Shown: positions 1 to 10,023, counted from the first letter of the stretch. The stretch: 64,000 nt of DNA from Lichenicola sp965198575 (GCF_965198575.1 NZ_OZ240671.1:2170001-2234000); one strand, 5' to 3'. Notes: generated from the letters alone by a model not told the origin. A program made the numbers and translations.

Positions 1-272
1 ATTGAGGCCTTTCCGTCAGGCGGCAAACTTGCTCGTGATGTCGGGAAGAGAATGTAAAGAAGTGTTGGCGCCCATTAGTGTCGCAATGTCTAAAAATTCG
101 TTCAGGATCGCACTCTCCGCTTCCGGTTGCTGGCAAGGCAGGCGATGTCTCTGCGTCGTGACTAGGCACTGATTGCAGGATCTGGCACCACGCATCGCTG
201 GGCAATAGATGAGGGCGGAACGATCTTGGGTTCGATTGCGGCTCGCGCGCATGGCGCCGGAGTTCTGGCGGC
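1..272. other. Upstream region with no recognisable gene
   Basis: This is a non-coding stretch before the efflux operon. An open frame on the minus strand ends at position 16, but its upper part is the antisense of the adaptor gene and I recognise no protein in it. The promoter of the efflux operon should lie here, but I see no convincing -35/-10 pair. Confidence 0.4.
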
Positions 273-1529
273 ATGAGCCTGCCACCCGTGGACACGACGC
301 GTCCCAGGCGCTCACGCCGGATCGCCATGGTGGTCGTGGTCGTGCTGCTTCTTGTTGCGGCTGTCGTGGCCTGGCGGATGTTCGGTTCCGGCAAGGTGCC
401 GCATCCGGGGCAGCAGGCGGCCGGCGGGTCGAAGGCCGGTGCACATGGGCCAGGCGGCGCGCCGACCTCGGTGTCCGTCGCGACCATCGGCACGGGGAAC
501 ATCCGGGTGACGTTGAGCGGGCTGGGGGCGGTGACGCCGCTCGATACGGTCACCGTCGTCACCCAGATCAACGGGCAGTTGCAGTCGCTCGGCTTCGAGG
601 AGGGGCAGCTGGTGCATAAGGGCCAGTTCCTCGCCCAGATCGATCCGCGGCCATACCTGGTGGCACTGGAACAGGCGCAGGGCACGCTCGCGCACGACGA
701 GGGCCTGCTCGCCCAGGCACGCGCGGACAGTGCCCGCTACCAGCTGCTGAACCGCCAGAACAGCATCGCGGTGCAGCAGGCGCAGGACGAGCTGTTCCTG
801 ATCAAGCAATACGAGGGCACCGTCATCGCCGACCAGGCGGCGATCGACAGCGCAAAGCTGAACCTCGTCTATTGCCACATCGTTTCGCCGGTGACCGGGC
901 GGGTCGGCATCCGGCTCGTCGATCCGGGCAACTACGTGCAGACCACCAACACCGGCGGGCTGTTCGTGGTGACCCAGCTGCAGCCGATCTCGGTGCTGTT
1001 CACGCTGCCGGAGGACGATATCCCCCAGGTCCAGGAGCAGATGGCGAAGGGCGTGCTCCCCGTGACCGCCTATGACCGTTCGGACGCGAAGGCGCTCGCC
1101 ACCGGGACGCTGGCCGCCGTCGACACCCAGATCGACAACACCACCGGCACGGTGGAGCTGCGCGCCACCTTCCCGAACCCCGACAACACGCTGTTCCCGC
1201 AGCAGTTCGTGAATGCGCACCTGCTGCTGCAGACGTTGTCGGGCGTTGTGGTGGCGCCCCAGGCGGCGGTGCAGCACGGTGCGCCGGGCGATTTCGTCTA
1301 TCTGGTGAAGCCGGACAATACGGTGGCTGTCCAGGTGGTGAAGACGGGGCCGTCCGAGGGTGGCCTGATCCAGATCACCGACGGCCTGAAGGCCGGCGAC
1401 AAGGTTGCGACCGACGGGCTGGATCGCCTGCGCAACGGTGGCAAGATCAGCGTCGCCGGTCCCAGGAAGGGCGGCAAGCCGGGTGCGCCGGCCGCCGCGT
1501 CGAGCGCCCCTGCCTCGCCCAGCCCCTGA
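273..1529 (+). CDS. mdtA: RND efflux periplasmic adaptor subunit (MdtA-like membrane fusion protein)
   Basis: The 418-residue product is the adaptor that links an inner-membrane RND pump to an outer-membrane channel. An N-terminal hydrophobic segment (about residues 18-36, rich in Val, Leu and Ala) anchors it in the inner membrane. A lipoyl/barrel-sandwich half follows (about 75-110), then an alpha-hairpin rich in Gln and Ala (about 115-185), the returning lipoyl half with SPVTGRVGIRLVDPGNYV, and the beta-barrel and membrane-proximal domains. The C-terminus is a Pro/Ala/Ser-rich tail. Two pump genes follow immediately on the same strand, the first about 10 bases downstream, so this is the first gene of an mdtABC-type operon. 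No outer-membrane factor is encoded nearby, so a TolC-like channel must come from elsewhere. The substrate cannot be read from the sequence. The symbol is by analogy. Confidence 0.85.
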   Translation: MSLPPVDTTRPRRSRRIAMVVVVVLLLVAAVVAWRMFGSGKVPHPGQQAAGGSKAGAHGPGGAPTSVSVATIGTGNIRVTLSGLGAVTPLDTVTVVTQINGQLQSLGFEEGQLVHKGQFLAQIDPRPYLVALEQAQGTLAHDEGLLAQARADSARYQLLNRQNSIAVQQAQDELFLIKQYEGTVIADQAAIDSAKLNLVYCHIVSPVTGRVGIRLVDPGNYVQTTNTGGLFVVTQLQPISVLFTLPEDDIPQVQEQMAKGVLPVTAYDRSDAKALATGTLAAVDTQIDNTTGTVELRATFPNPDNTLFPQQFVNAHLLLQTLSGVVVAPQAAVQHGAPGDFVYLVKPDNTVAVQVVKTGPSEGGLIQITDGLKAGDKVATDGLDRLRNGGKISVAGPRKGGKPGAPAAASSAPASPSP

Positions 1530-1539
1530 GCCCACGCGC

Positions 1540-4500
1540 TTGAGCCCCTCGAGACTGTTCATCCTGCGGCCGGTGGCGACGACGCTGCTGATGGCGGCGA
1601 TCCTGCTGGTCGGCATCATCTCTTACCGGTTCCTGCCGATCTCGGCGCTGCCAGAGGTCGATTACCCGACGATCCAGGTGCAGACCTTCTATCCCGGCGC
1701 CAGCCCGGAGGTGATGACCACGTCGGTCACCGCCCCGCTCGAGCGGCAGTTCGGCGAGATGCCCGGCCTTGGCCAGATGTCGTCGATCTCGTCCGGCGGC
1801 GCCTCGGTCATCACGCTGCAATTCACCCTCAGCCTGAGCCTGGATGTTGCCGAGCAGGAGGTGCAGGCGGCGATCAATGCGGCGACCAGCCTGCTGCCGT
1901 CCGATCTGCCGGCGCCGCCGATCTACAACAAGGTCAACCCCGCGGACACGCCGATCCTGACCCTGGCGCTGACCAGCAAGACGCTCAGCCTGACCCAGGT
2001 CGAGGATCTGGCCGACGTCCGCATGGCGCAGAAGATCAGCCAGCAGCCGGGCGTCGGGCTGGTCTCGATCAGCGGTGGCAACCGGCCGGCGGTGCGGGTG
2101 GTGATCAATCCGCGGGCGCTGTCGGCGTACGGGCTGGCGATCGACGATGTGCGGACGATCATCGGCAACCAGAATGTCGATACGCCGAAGGGCAGCTTCG
2201 ACGGGCCGGCGCAGAGCAGCACCATCAACGACAACGACCAGATCACCGATGCCGGCGGCTATGGCAACCTGATCATCGCCTACAAGAACGGCCATTCGGT
2301 GCGGCTGAGCGACGTCGCCAGCATCGTCAACGGTGCGGAGAACGACCAGCTCGCCGCCTGGGCCGATCGGACGCCGGCGGTGATCCTGAACATCCAGCGC
2401 CAGCCTGGATCGAACGTGATCGCGGTGGTGAAGGGCATCCTCGACAAGCTGCCGCAGATCCAGTCGACGCTGCCGCCGGCGGTCGATGTGCGGGTGCTCA
2501 GCGATCAGACCACGCCGATCCGCGCGTCGGTGAACGACGTCGAGTTCGAGCTCGGGCTGGCGGTCGTGCTGGTCGTGCTGGTGATCTTCGTGTTCCTGCG
2601 CACGCTGCCGGCGACGCTGATCCCGTCACTGTCGGTGCCGCTGTCGCTGGTCGGCACGCTGGCGGTGATGTACCTGCTCGGGTTCTCGCTCGACAATCTC
2701 TCGCTGATGGCGCTGACGATCTCGACGGGTTTCGTCGTCGACGATGCCATCGTCATGATCGAGAACATCGCGCGTCACGTCGAGGATGGCGAGGCGCCGC
2801 TGGAGGCTGCACTCAACGGCAGCCAGGAGATCGGCTTCACCATCATCTCGCTCACCGTGTCATTGATCGCGGTGCTGATCCCGCTGCTGTTCATGGGCGA
2901 CGTGGTCGGGCGGCTGTTCAACGAGTTCGCGGTCACGCTGGCGGTCACCATCATCATCTCCGCGGTCGTCTCGCTGACCCTGGTGCCGATGATGTGCGCG
3001 TTCCTGGTCAAGCATCGCCCGGAGGAGGGCCGCAACCGGATCGACCTCGCTGCCGAGCGCGGGTTCGACCGCATCATCGCCGGCTACGGGCGCTGGCTGA
3101 ACTGGGTGCTGGATCGCCAGGCGCTGACATTGCTGGTGGCGCTGCTGACCCTGCTGGCGACGGTCGCGCTGTATGTGGTGATCCCCAAGGGGTTCTTTCC
3201 GGTGCAGGATACCGGTGCGATCCAGGGCATTTCGGCTGCCGCGCAGGACATATCGTTCCAGGCGATGGCCGGGCGGCAGGAGGCGATGGCCGACGCGATC
3301 CTGCGCGACCCGTCGGTGCAGAGCCTGTCGAGTTTCATCGGCGTCGACGGCACCAACAATACGCTCAATAGCGGTCGCTTCCTGATCAACCTGAAGCCGC
3401 GCGGCCAGCGGCCGGTCGTCACCCAGGTGATCGCGGACCTGGCGGAGCGGGTGCGCGCGGTGCCGGGCGTCACGCTCGCCATGCAGCCGGTGCAGAACCT
3501 CACGATCGATTCGACCGTCAGCCGGGCGCAGTATCACTTCTTCCTGGAGAACCCATCCGGTGGCCTGTTCACCGAATGGGTCCCGAAGCTGGTGCAGCGG
3601 CTGGCGGCGATGCCCGGCTACGTCGACGTCACCAGCGACATGAACACCGCCGGGCGCGCGCTCGACATCGTCATCGACCGGCCGACCGCGGCGCGTTTCG
3701 GCATCACGCCCGCCACCATCGACAATGCCCTCTACGACGCGTTCGGCCAGCGCATCGTCACCACGCTGTACACGCAGTCGAACCAGTACCGGGTGATCCT
3801 GCAGGCCAGGACCGATAGCGCGGCCGGGCTGCAACAGGCGCTCGGGTCGATCTATCTGCCCTCGGCCGCCGCCAGCACCGCGGCCACCGTCAGCACCACC
3901 ACCACCAATGCGCTGGGCCAGGTGCCGTTGTCGGCGATGGTGCATGTCTCGACCCGCAGCGATCCGCTTCAGGTCGAGCATCTCGGCCAGTTCCCGTCGG
4001 TGTCGATCTCGTTCGACCTCGCACCCGGCACCTCGCTCGACACGGCAGTCGCGGCAATCGGCACAGCGGAGCACGACATCGACCTGCCGGGCAGTTTCAC
4101 CACGGCGTTGCAGGGCTCGCTGTCGGCGTTCCAGTCATCGCTGTCCAACGAGTTGTTGCTGATCCTGGCAGCCCTGGTCGCGGTCTATATCGTGCTCGGC
4201 GTGCTGTATGAGAGCTTCATCCATCCGCTGACGATTCTCTCGACGCTGCCCTCTGCCGGCGTCGGCGCGCTGCTGGCGCTGTATTTCACCGGCCACCAGC
4301 TCGACATCATCGCGGTGATCGGCATCATCCTGCTGATCGGCATCGTGAAGAAGAACGCGATCATGATGATCGACTTCGCGCTGGCCGCCGAACGCACCGA
4401 AGGCAAGGCGCCGCGCGACGCGATCTTCCAGGCGTGCCTGCTGCGCTTCCGGCCGATCCTGATGACCACGATGGCCGCCATCCTGGGTGCGGTGCCGCTG

Positions 4501-4692
4501 ATGCTGGGCGGCGGGTCCGGCTCGGAGCTGCGCCAGCCACTCGGCATCGCCATCGTCGGCGGGCTGCTGGTCAGCCAGGTGCTGACGCTGTTCACCACGC
4601 CGGTGATCTACCTGGCGTTCGACCGCATCGCCGTGCGCCTGACCGGACGGCGTCCGAACCTGGCGGCCGGTGACGCGGCGCCGGCGGAATAG
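1540..4692 (+). CDS. mdtB: RND multidrug efflux permease, first pump (MdtB-like)
   Basis: This 1050-residue inner-membrane proton/drug antiporter belongs to the HAE1 RND family. The N-terminus SPSRLFILRPVATTLLMAAI is the classic first transmembrane segment. The TM4 region has the paired aspartates in STGFVVDDAIVMIEN that carry protons, and the second-half TM10-TM12 motifs are intact (IGIVKKNAIMMIDFA). I chose the TTG at 1540. It puts the conserved N-terminus two or three residues into the protein and leaves 10 bases after the adaptor stop. The longer open frame from 1405 would overlap the adaptor gene by 125 bases and adds non-homologous residues. A Ser/Thr/Ala-rich stretch of about 20 residues (around residue 770) interrupts the periplasmic porter region. 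The next gene is a second pump of the same type, as in heteromeric MdtBC. Confidence 0.87.
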   Translation: MSPSRLFILRPVATTLLMAAILLVGIISYRFLPISALPEVDYPTIQVQTFYPGASPEVMTTSVTAPLERQFGEMPGLGQMSSISSGGASVITLQFTLSLSLDVAEQEVQAAINAATSLLPSDLPAPPIYNKVNPADTPILTLALTSKTLSLTQVEDLADVRMAQKISQQPGVGLVSISGGNRPAVRVVINPRALSAYGLAIDDVRTIIGNQNVDTPKGSFDGPAQSSTINDNDQITDAGGYGNLIIAYKNGHSVRLSDVASIVNGAENDQLAAWADRTPAVILNIQRQPGSNVIAVVKGILDKLPQIQSTLPPAVDVRVLSDQTTPIRASVNDVEFELGLAVVLVVLVIFVFLRTLPATLIPSLSVPLSLVGTLAVMYLLGFSLDNLSLMALTISTGFVVDDAIVMIENIARHVEDGEAPLEAALNGSQEIGFTIISLTVSLIAVLIPLLFMGDVVGRLFNEFAVTLAVTIIISAVVSLTLVPMMCAFLVKHRPEEGRNRIDLAAERGFDRIIAGYGRWLNWVLDRQALTLLVALLTLLATVALYVVIPKGFFPVQDTGAIQGISAAAQDISFQAMAGRQEAMADAILRDPSVQSLSSFIGVDGTNNTLNSGRFLINLKPRGQRPVVTQVIADLAERVRAVPGVTLAMQPVQNLTIDSTVSRAQYHFFLENPSGGLFTEWVPKLVQRLAAMPGYVDVTSDMNTAGRALDIVIDRPTAARFGITPATIDNALYDAFGQRIVTTLYTQSNQYRVILQARTDSAAGLQQALGSIYLPSAAASTAATVSTTTTNALGQVPLSAMVHVSTRSDPLQVEHLGQFPSVSISFDLAPGTSLDTAVAAIGTAEHDIDLPGSFTTALQGSLSAFQSSLSNELLLILAALVAVYIVLGVLYESFIHPLTILSTLPSAGVGALLALYFTGHQLDIIAVIGIILLIGIVKKNAIMMIDFALAAERTEGKAPRDAIFQACLLRFRPILMTTMAAILGAVPLMLGGGSGSELRQPLGIAIVGGLLVSQVLTLFTTPVIYLAFDRIAVRLTGRRPNLAAGDAAPAE

Positions 4693-4703
4693 CGCGGCCT
4701 GCC

Positions 4704-7700
4704 ATGAACATCTCGGCGCCGTTCATCAACCGGCCGATCGCCACCACGCTGCTGACGCTGGCGATCCTGTTCGCGGGCATCCTCGGGTTCCTGAAGCTGC
4801 CGGTGGCCTCGCTGCCCGCGGTGGACTTCCCGACCATCTCGGTGCAGGCGCAGCTGCCGGGTGCGGATCCGGAGACCGTCGCCACGAGCCTCGCCGGTCC
4901 GCTGGAACGCCATCTCGGGCAGATCGCCGATCTCACCGAGATGACCTCGCAGAGCCAGACCGGGCAGACCCGCATCAACCTGCAGTTCGGGCTGGATCGC
5001 GACATCAACGGCGCCGCGCGCGATGTCGAGGCGGCGATCAACGCGGCGCGTGCGGATCTGCCGACCAACCTGCTGTCCAACCCGGTCTATCGAAAGGTCA
5101 ATCCGGCCGACGCGCCGGTGCTGATCGTCGCGCTGACCTCGCCGACGCTGACCCGCGCCCAGGTGTACGACGCTGCCAGCACCGTGCTGCAGCAGCAGCT
5201 CTCGCAGCTGTCCGGGGTCGGCCAGGTTATCATCAGCGGCGCGGCGTTACCGGCGGTGCGTGTCGAGCTCGATCCCTATGCGCTGTTCAAGTACGGCATC
5301 GGGCTCGAGGACGTGCGTGCGGCGATCGCGGCCGCCAATGCGGATACGCCGAAGGGCATCCTCGATCTCTCGGGGCGGCGGCTGCAGATCTACACCAACG
5401 ACCAGGCATCGCATGCGGCCGACTATCAGCCGCTGGTGATCGCGTACCGGAACCACGCGGCGGTGCATCTGGTCGACGTGGCCAGCGTCACCGACAGCGT
5501 GCAGGATCTGCGCAATCTCGGGCTGTCGAACGGCAAGCCCGCGGTGCTGGTCATCATCTTCAAGCAGCCGGGCGCCAACGTCATCCAGACCGTCGATGCG
5601 GTGAAGGCGTCGATTCCGAAACTGCAAGCAGCCCTGCCGCGCGGGATCGACATCAATTTCGCGTCCGACAGCACGCTCAGCATCCGCGGCTCGCTCGCCG
5701 ATACCGAGATGACGCTGGTGATCGCGGTGCTGCTGGTGACCTTCGTCGTGTGGCTGTTCCTGCGCGACTGGCGGGCGACGCTGATCCCGATGGTGTCCGT
5801 GCCGGTCTCGGTGATCGGCACCTTCGGCGTGATGTACCTCGCCGGGTACAGCCTCGACAACCTGTCGCTGATGGCGCTGACCATCTCGACCGGCTTCGTG
5901 GTCGATGACGCGATCGTCGTGCTGGAGAACATCACCCGCCATCTCGAGGCCGGCGAGTCCCGCCGCGAGGCCGCGCTGAATGGTGCGCGGGAGGTCGGCT
6001 TCACCATCATCTCGATCACGCTGTCGCTGATCGCGGTGTTCCTGCCGATCCTGCTGATGGGCGGCATCGTCGGGCGGCTGTTCCGCGAGTTCGCCGTCAC
6101 CTTGTCATCGGCGATCGTAATGTCGCTGATCACGTCGCTCACCACCACGCCGATGCTATGTTCGCTGCTGCTGCGTCCGAAGCCACCCGAGCCGGATCAG
6201 GGGCAATCGCAGCGTCGGAGCATCGGGCAGCGCGTGGTGGATTTCTATGCGGTGACGTTGGCCTGGACGCTGAAGCACAACCCGCTCGTGCTGCTGGTGC
6301 TGGTCGCCACGATCGGGCTGAACGCGTGGCTGCTGGTGATCATTCCCAAAGGGTTCTTCCCGACCCAGGATAACAGCCGGCTGCTCGGCAGCATGCAGGC
6401 CGACCAGAGCATCTCGTTCCAGGCGATGAGCCGGAAACTCACCCAGATGATGGCGATCGTGCAGCACGATCCGGCGGTGCTGAACGTGGTCGGCTCCACC
6501 GGCGCCGGCGGCGGCGGCTCGACCGCGCAGACCAATACCGGCAACGTCTATGTGGCGCTCAAGCCGAAGAGCCAGCGTGACAGCCTGGACGTGGTCACCA
6601 CTCGTTTGCGGCGTGCGCTGGCGCATGTGCCGGGCCGGCTGATCATGGTGCCGGCGCAGGATGTGCGCGTCGGGGGCCGGCAGACCAATGCCGCCTACCA
6701 ATACACGCTGCAGGCCGACAACACCGCCGAGGTATTCGAGTGGGCGCCGAAGCTGGTGCAGGCTCTGCAGGCCGACCATGATCTGACCGACGTGAACTCG
6801 GACCAGCAGCAGGACGGCCTGCAGTCGGTGGTCACGATCGACCGGCCGACGGCGTCGCGTCTCGGCCTCAACGTCAACCAGATCGACGACACGCTGTATG
6901 ACGCGTTCGGCCAGCGCTCGGTCTCGACGATCTACAACGCGCTGAACCAGTATCACGTCATCATGGAGGTCGCGCCGCAATACTGGCAGGATCCGGCGGT
7001 CCTGGAACATGTGTGGGTCAGCACCTCCGGGGGAACGCCAAGCGGCAGCGCCACCACCAACGCACCGTCCGGCACGGTGACCGGCATGACGACGAGTTCT
7101 TCGGCCAGCTCGGCGGCAAGTTCGGCGAACGGGATCAACAACTCGCAGCGCAACGCCGCCGAGAATGCGATCGCGGCAAGCGGCAGCAGTGTCGCATCGT
7201 CGGGTGCGGCGGTCAGCACCGGTGCGGAAACGATGATCCCGCTCGGTGCCGTGGCGCATTTCAGCCCCGGGCACGCCGCACTTTCCGTCAACCACCAGAG
7301 CCAGTTCGTGGCCGTCACGATCTCGTTCAACCTGGCGCCCGGGCGTTCGTTGTCGGCCGCGCAGGCCGCGATCGCCAAGGCCAGTTCCGACCTGCACATG
7401 CCGGCCGATATCGTCGGTGGCTTCGCCGGCACCGCGCAGGTGTTCCAGCAGTCGCTGGATAGCGAGCCGCTGCTGATCGGAGCGGCGCTGCTCGCGGTCT
7501 ATATCGTGCTCGGCGTGCTGTATGAGAGTTTCGTGCACCCGATCACGATCCTCTCGACGCTGCCATCGGCCGGCGTCGGCGCGGTGCTGGCGCTGATGGT
7601 GCTGCAGACCGAGTTTTCGCTGATCACGGTGATCGGCGTCATTCTTCTCATCGGCATCGTCAAGAAGAACGCGATCCTGATGATCGATTTTGCCCTCGAG

Positions 7701-7997
7701 GCGGAACGGCAGCGAGGTGCGTCCAGCCGTGACGCAATCTACGAGGCCTGCCTGATGCGGTTCCGGCCGATCATCATGACCACGTCCGCGGCATTGCTCG
7801 GTGCGCTGCCGCTGGTCCTGGGTTCCGGTGACGGCTCGGAGCTGCGCCAGCCGCTCGGCATCTCGATCATCGGCGGCCTGATCTTCAGCCAGGTCCTGAC
7901 CCTTTACACCACGCCGGCTGTCTATCTGCTGCTCGACCGCTTGCGGTTCCGTGGCCGCGACCACGCCAGGACCCCGCTGTCGCTGTCGCGGATATAG
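4704..7997 (+). CDS. mdtC: RND multidrug efflux permease, second pump (MdtC-like) with a low-complexity insertion
   Basis: The 1097-residue RND antiporter starts 11 bases after the previous pump and shares its architecture. It has the N-terminal TM1 (PFINRPIATTLLTLAILFAG), the proton-relay pair in STGFVVDDAIVVLEN, and the second-half motif IGIVKKNAILMIDFALEAE. It is about 60 residues longer than typical MdtC. The excess is a Ser/Thr/Ala/Gly/Asn-rich stretch at about residues 773-845, inside the second periplasmic porter or docking region just before IPLGAVAHF. The first pump has only a short version at the equivalent place. Two different pumps behind one adaptor point to a heterotrimeric B2C-type complex, by analogy with MdtABC. 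The last gene of the operon ends at 7997. Confidence 0.87.
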   Translation: MNISAPFINRPIATTLLTLAILFAGILGFLKLPVASLPAVDFPTISVQAQLPGADPETVATSLAGPLERHLGQIADLTEMTSQSQTGQTRINLQFGLDRDINGAARDVEAAINAARADLPTNLLSNPVYRKVNPADAPVLIVALTSPTLTRAQVYDAASTVLQQQLSQLSGVGQVIISGAALPAVRVELDPYALFKYGIGLEDVRAAIAAANADTPKGILDLSGRRLQIYTNDQASHAADYQPLVIAYRNHAAVHLVDVASVTDSVQDLRNLGLSNGKPAVLVIIFKQPGANVIQTVDAVKASIPKLQAALPRGIDINFASDSTLSIRGSLADTEMTLVIAVLLVTFVVWLFLRDWRATLIPMVSVPVSVIGTFGVMYLAGYSLDNLSLMALTISTGFVVDDAIVVLENITRHLEAGESRREAALNGAREVGFTIISITLSLIAVFLPILLMGGIVGRLFREFAVTLSSAIVMSLITSLTTTPMLCSLLLRPKPPEPDQGQSQRRSIGQRVVDFYAVTLAWTLKHNPLVLLVLVATIGLNAWLLVIIPKGFFPTQDNSRLLGSMQADQSISFQAMSRKLTQMMAIVQHDPAVLNVVGSTGAGGGGSTAQTNTGNVYVALKPKSQRDSLDVVTTRLRRALAHVPGRLIMVPAQDVRVGGRQTNAAYQYTLQADNTAEVFEWAPKLVQALQADHDLTDVNSDQQQDGLQSVVTIDRPTASRLGLNVNQIDDTLYDAFGQRSVSTIYNALNQYHVIMEVAPQYWQDPAVLEHVWVSTSGGTPSGSATTNAPSGTVTGMTTSSSASSAASSANGINNSQRNAAENAIAASGSSVASSGAAVSTGAETMIPLGAVAHFSPGHAALSVNHQSQFVAVTISFNLAPGRSLSAAQAAIAKASSDLHMPADIVGGFAGTAQVFQQSLDSEPLLIGAALLAVYIVLGVLYESFVHPITILSTLPSAGVGAVLALMVLQTEFSLITVIGVILLIGIVKKNAILMIDFALEAERQRGASSRDAIYEACLMRFRPIIMTTSAALLGALPLVLGSGDGSELRQPLGISIIGGLIFSQVLTLYTTPAVYLLLDRLRFRGRDHARTPLSLSRI

Positions 7998-8064
7998 ACG
8001 AATTGATCCCGGCTGCGCGCGCGCCATGGATCCGGATCAACCACAACTCAGGCACGGCATCGTC

Positions 8065-8475
8065 ATGAGAATAGTCGGCACCCTGTTGATCGCGGCACTC
8101 TGCGTCTCGGCGGCACTGGATCAGTCGCATGCGCAAGCCTCGTGTTCCGGCCACGATGGGTTGGATGTGACATGCGTGCCGCTGACCGGCGCGTTGCTGA
8201 TGAGCCTGCGACTGGCCTCGCGCCGGAAGGCCGTGGACGCGCTGCAAGCCTCCGGCGAAACCATGTCCGGCGGGGGCCTGCATTTCCGCAGTATCGGCCC
8301 CGGCGGGAGCGGTGATCTGCTTCTGACGTTCGGTGCGGCCGACCAGGTAAGCGGTATTGTCGCGACGGTCAGGCCGCAGCCCGGCGACGCAACGCAGATG
8401 TTCACCTTCAGCGCCCTGCGCGGCCGAGCCTGTGGCGATATCCCCGGCGTGCCCTCCTGCACCGCAAAACGGTGA
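8065..8475 (+). CDS. Small secreted protein of unknown function
   Basis: The 136-residue product has a plausible Sec signal peptide: MRIVGTLLIAALCVSAALDQ, then an Ala-Gln-Ala cleavage region near residue 23. The mature part carries four cysteines, two near the N-terminus (ASCSGHDGLDVTC) and two near the end (ACGDIPGVPSC), so two disulfides in the periplasm are likely. The middle is a short alpha/beta-like domain with a Gly-rich hinge. I do not recognise the family. An upstream in-frame ATG at 8026 exists, but the one at 8065 places the hydrophobic signal directly at the N-terminus. It follows the efflux operon by 67 bases on the same strand and could be co-transcribed. Confidence 0.55.
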   Translation: MRIVGTLLIAALCVSAALDQSHAQASCSGHDGLDVTCVPLTGALLMSLRLASRRKAVDALQASGETMSGGGLHFRSIGPGGSGDLLLTFGAADQVSGIVATVRPQPGDATQMFTFSALRGRACGDIPGVPSCTAKR

Positions 8476-8493
8476 CCCGCGTGCGATGCCTGT

Positions 8494-10023
8494 CTATTGC
8501 CGCAGGAACGCGTCTGCGGTGCGCAGGCTCAGCGCCATGATCGTCAGCGCCGGGTTGGCCGCCATCGCACTCGGAAACACCGAGTTGTCGCAGATCCACA
8601 GATTGTCGATCTCGTGACTTCTGCCGACACTGTCGACCACGCTGCGATCCGGGTCGTGTCCCATCCGGCAGGTGCCGATCGTGTGCGCAGATCGCGCTGC
8701 CACCCAGATGTCGCTGGCACCGGCAGCTTCCCAGACTGCGCGCATCATGTCGGTTGCATGCTCGTCCATGGCATTCTCGTTCTCGCCGTAGCTGAAGCTG
8801 ATCAGCGGCTTGGCCATTCCGGTCTCGTCGACCTCGTCCGACAGTGTCAGCCGGTTGCGCTCCTGCGGTAGGCAATCGCCGTTGATGCCGATTCCGGCTG
8901 CGTGGTTGTAGCCGGTCAGCGCCTCGGTCAGCGCCCGTCCGCGCAAACCGCGGCCGCGCGCCATCGCGTTGGCCCAGGTCAGCGGCATCACGCCCAGGCT
9001 CTGCACCAGGTAGCCGCTGGCGAATTCGGCATCCCGCGGGCGCAGGAAATCCTCGGTGATCAGCGAGGACGGGTAGCCCTTGTTCATGCGCATCGCGTCA
9101 TCGAAGGTGCCCCAGACCTGGGTCGCCACATGCGCCATGTAGTTGCGCCCGACCTGGCCGCTGGCGTTGCCGATACCGGTATGCAACAGCAACCGCGGCG
9201 TTTCCACGGCCCCGGCGCACAGGAACAGGGTTCGGCAGGCCTGGGCGTGCAGCGTGCCATCCTGCAGATACGTCACCGAGCGGATCCGGCCGGTTCGGTC
9301 GCGCTCGATCCCCACCGCCATGCAGCCGGTGCGGATCTCGGCGCCCGCCTGCACCGCCCAGGGAATGTAGGTGTTGGCGGTCGTCGCCTTGGCGTCGTTT
9401 CGGCAACCCTGGTGACAGGCACCGCAACCGACGCAGGCGGCCCGATCGATACCGCCGCCGATCCGGGTCCGTGACAGCACCGCGGCGGGAGCGGCCGAGG
9501 TCCGGATGCCGAGCGCCGCGCAGCCACGTTGCATCGCCAGCGCCGGGGCATTGAGGTCCACCGGCGGCATCAGGTAACGGCGCTGCGGATCCCATGGGAA
9601 CTCTGCAGGTCCGGACACGCCGATGTCATGCTCGACCTGTTCGAGATACGGCCGCAATTCGGCGACGGTCAGCGGCCAGTCCTCACCTTTGCCGGTGTCG
9701 GTGCGCAGGGTGAATTCGCGTGGGTCGGGCCGTGGTGTGAAGGCGCCCCAGTGCAGGGTCGAGCCGCCGACGCCGATGCCGCTATTGTTCGGGCCGAACG
9801 CCTCGGGTGTCTCGCCGCCGCTCAGCCGCTCGCCCATCCAGTACAGGTCCGATGCGGCGATCTCGTCCGGGGTGTGCTGGTTGGCGATCCGGTCGCGCCC
9901 GGCCTCGAGCGCCACCACCGACAATCCCGCCGCCGCGAGCCGTGCCAACAGCGGTCCACCGCCGGCTCCGGTGCCGATCACCACCGCATCGACCACATCG
10001 GTCGTGGCGTGGCGGCGCATCAT
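8494..10023 (-). CDS. GMC family FAD-dependent oxidoreductase (sugar/alcohol dehydrogenase large subunit type) with a four-Cys motif
   Basis: The 509-residue flavoprotein opens with the FAD dinucleotide-binding fold VVIGTGAGGGPLLARLAAAG and the ribityl-binding Glu in ALEAGRD. The C-terminal GMC signature contains the catalytic His in HTIGTCRMGHD and the Asn in NPALTIMAL. A cluster C-x2-C-x2-C-x3-C (residues 197-207, CVGCGACHQGC) is absent from simple GMC alcohol oxidases and could ligate an iron-sulfur cluster, as in FAD-dependent glucose, gluconate or fructose dehydrogenases. I placed the start at the ATG-ATG pair at 10023, which puts the Rossmann motif near residue 15. The longer frame to 10302 is antisense-like and lies within the neighbouring gene. 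The ATG overlaps the stop of the upstream gene in an ATGA, so the two are translationally coupled. No cytochrome c subunit is present nearby. The substrate is unknown. Confidence 0.85.
   Translation of the reverse strand: MMRRHATTDVVDAVVIGTGAGGGPLLARLAAAGLSVVALEAGRDRIANQHTPDEIAASDLYWMGERLSGGETPEAFGPNNSGIGVGGSTLHWGAFTPRPDPREFTLRTDTGKGEDWPLTVAELRPYLEQVEHDIGVSGPAEFPWDPQRRYLMPPVDLNAPALAMQRGCAALGIRTSAAPAAVLSRTRIGGGIDRAACVGCGACHQGCRNDAKATTANTYIPWAVQAGAEIRTGCMAVGIERDRTGRIRSVTYLQDGTLHAQACRTLFLCAGAVETPRLLLHTGIGNASGQVGRNYMAHVATQVWGTFDDAMRMNKGYPSSLITEDFLRPRDAEFASGYLVQSLGVMPLTWANAMARGRGLRGRALTEALTGYNHAAGIGINGDCLPQERNRLTLSDEVDETGMAKPLISFSYGENENAMDEHATDMMRAVWEAAGASDIWVAARSAHTIGTCRMGHDPDRSVVDSVGRSHEIDNLWICDNSVFPSAMAANPALTIMALSLRTADAFLRQ

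Noticed and set aside
16..444. Minus-strand open frame at the left edge
   Set aside because: No recognisable domain, upstream part antisense to the adaptor gene, no plausible start. Not supported as a gene.
1405..1539. Longer N-terminus for the first RND pump
   Set aside because: It would overlap the adaptor gene by 125 bases and precede the conserved first transmembrane segment with a low-complexity Arg/Pro-rich peptide. The TTG at 1540 is better.
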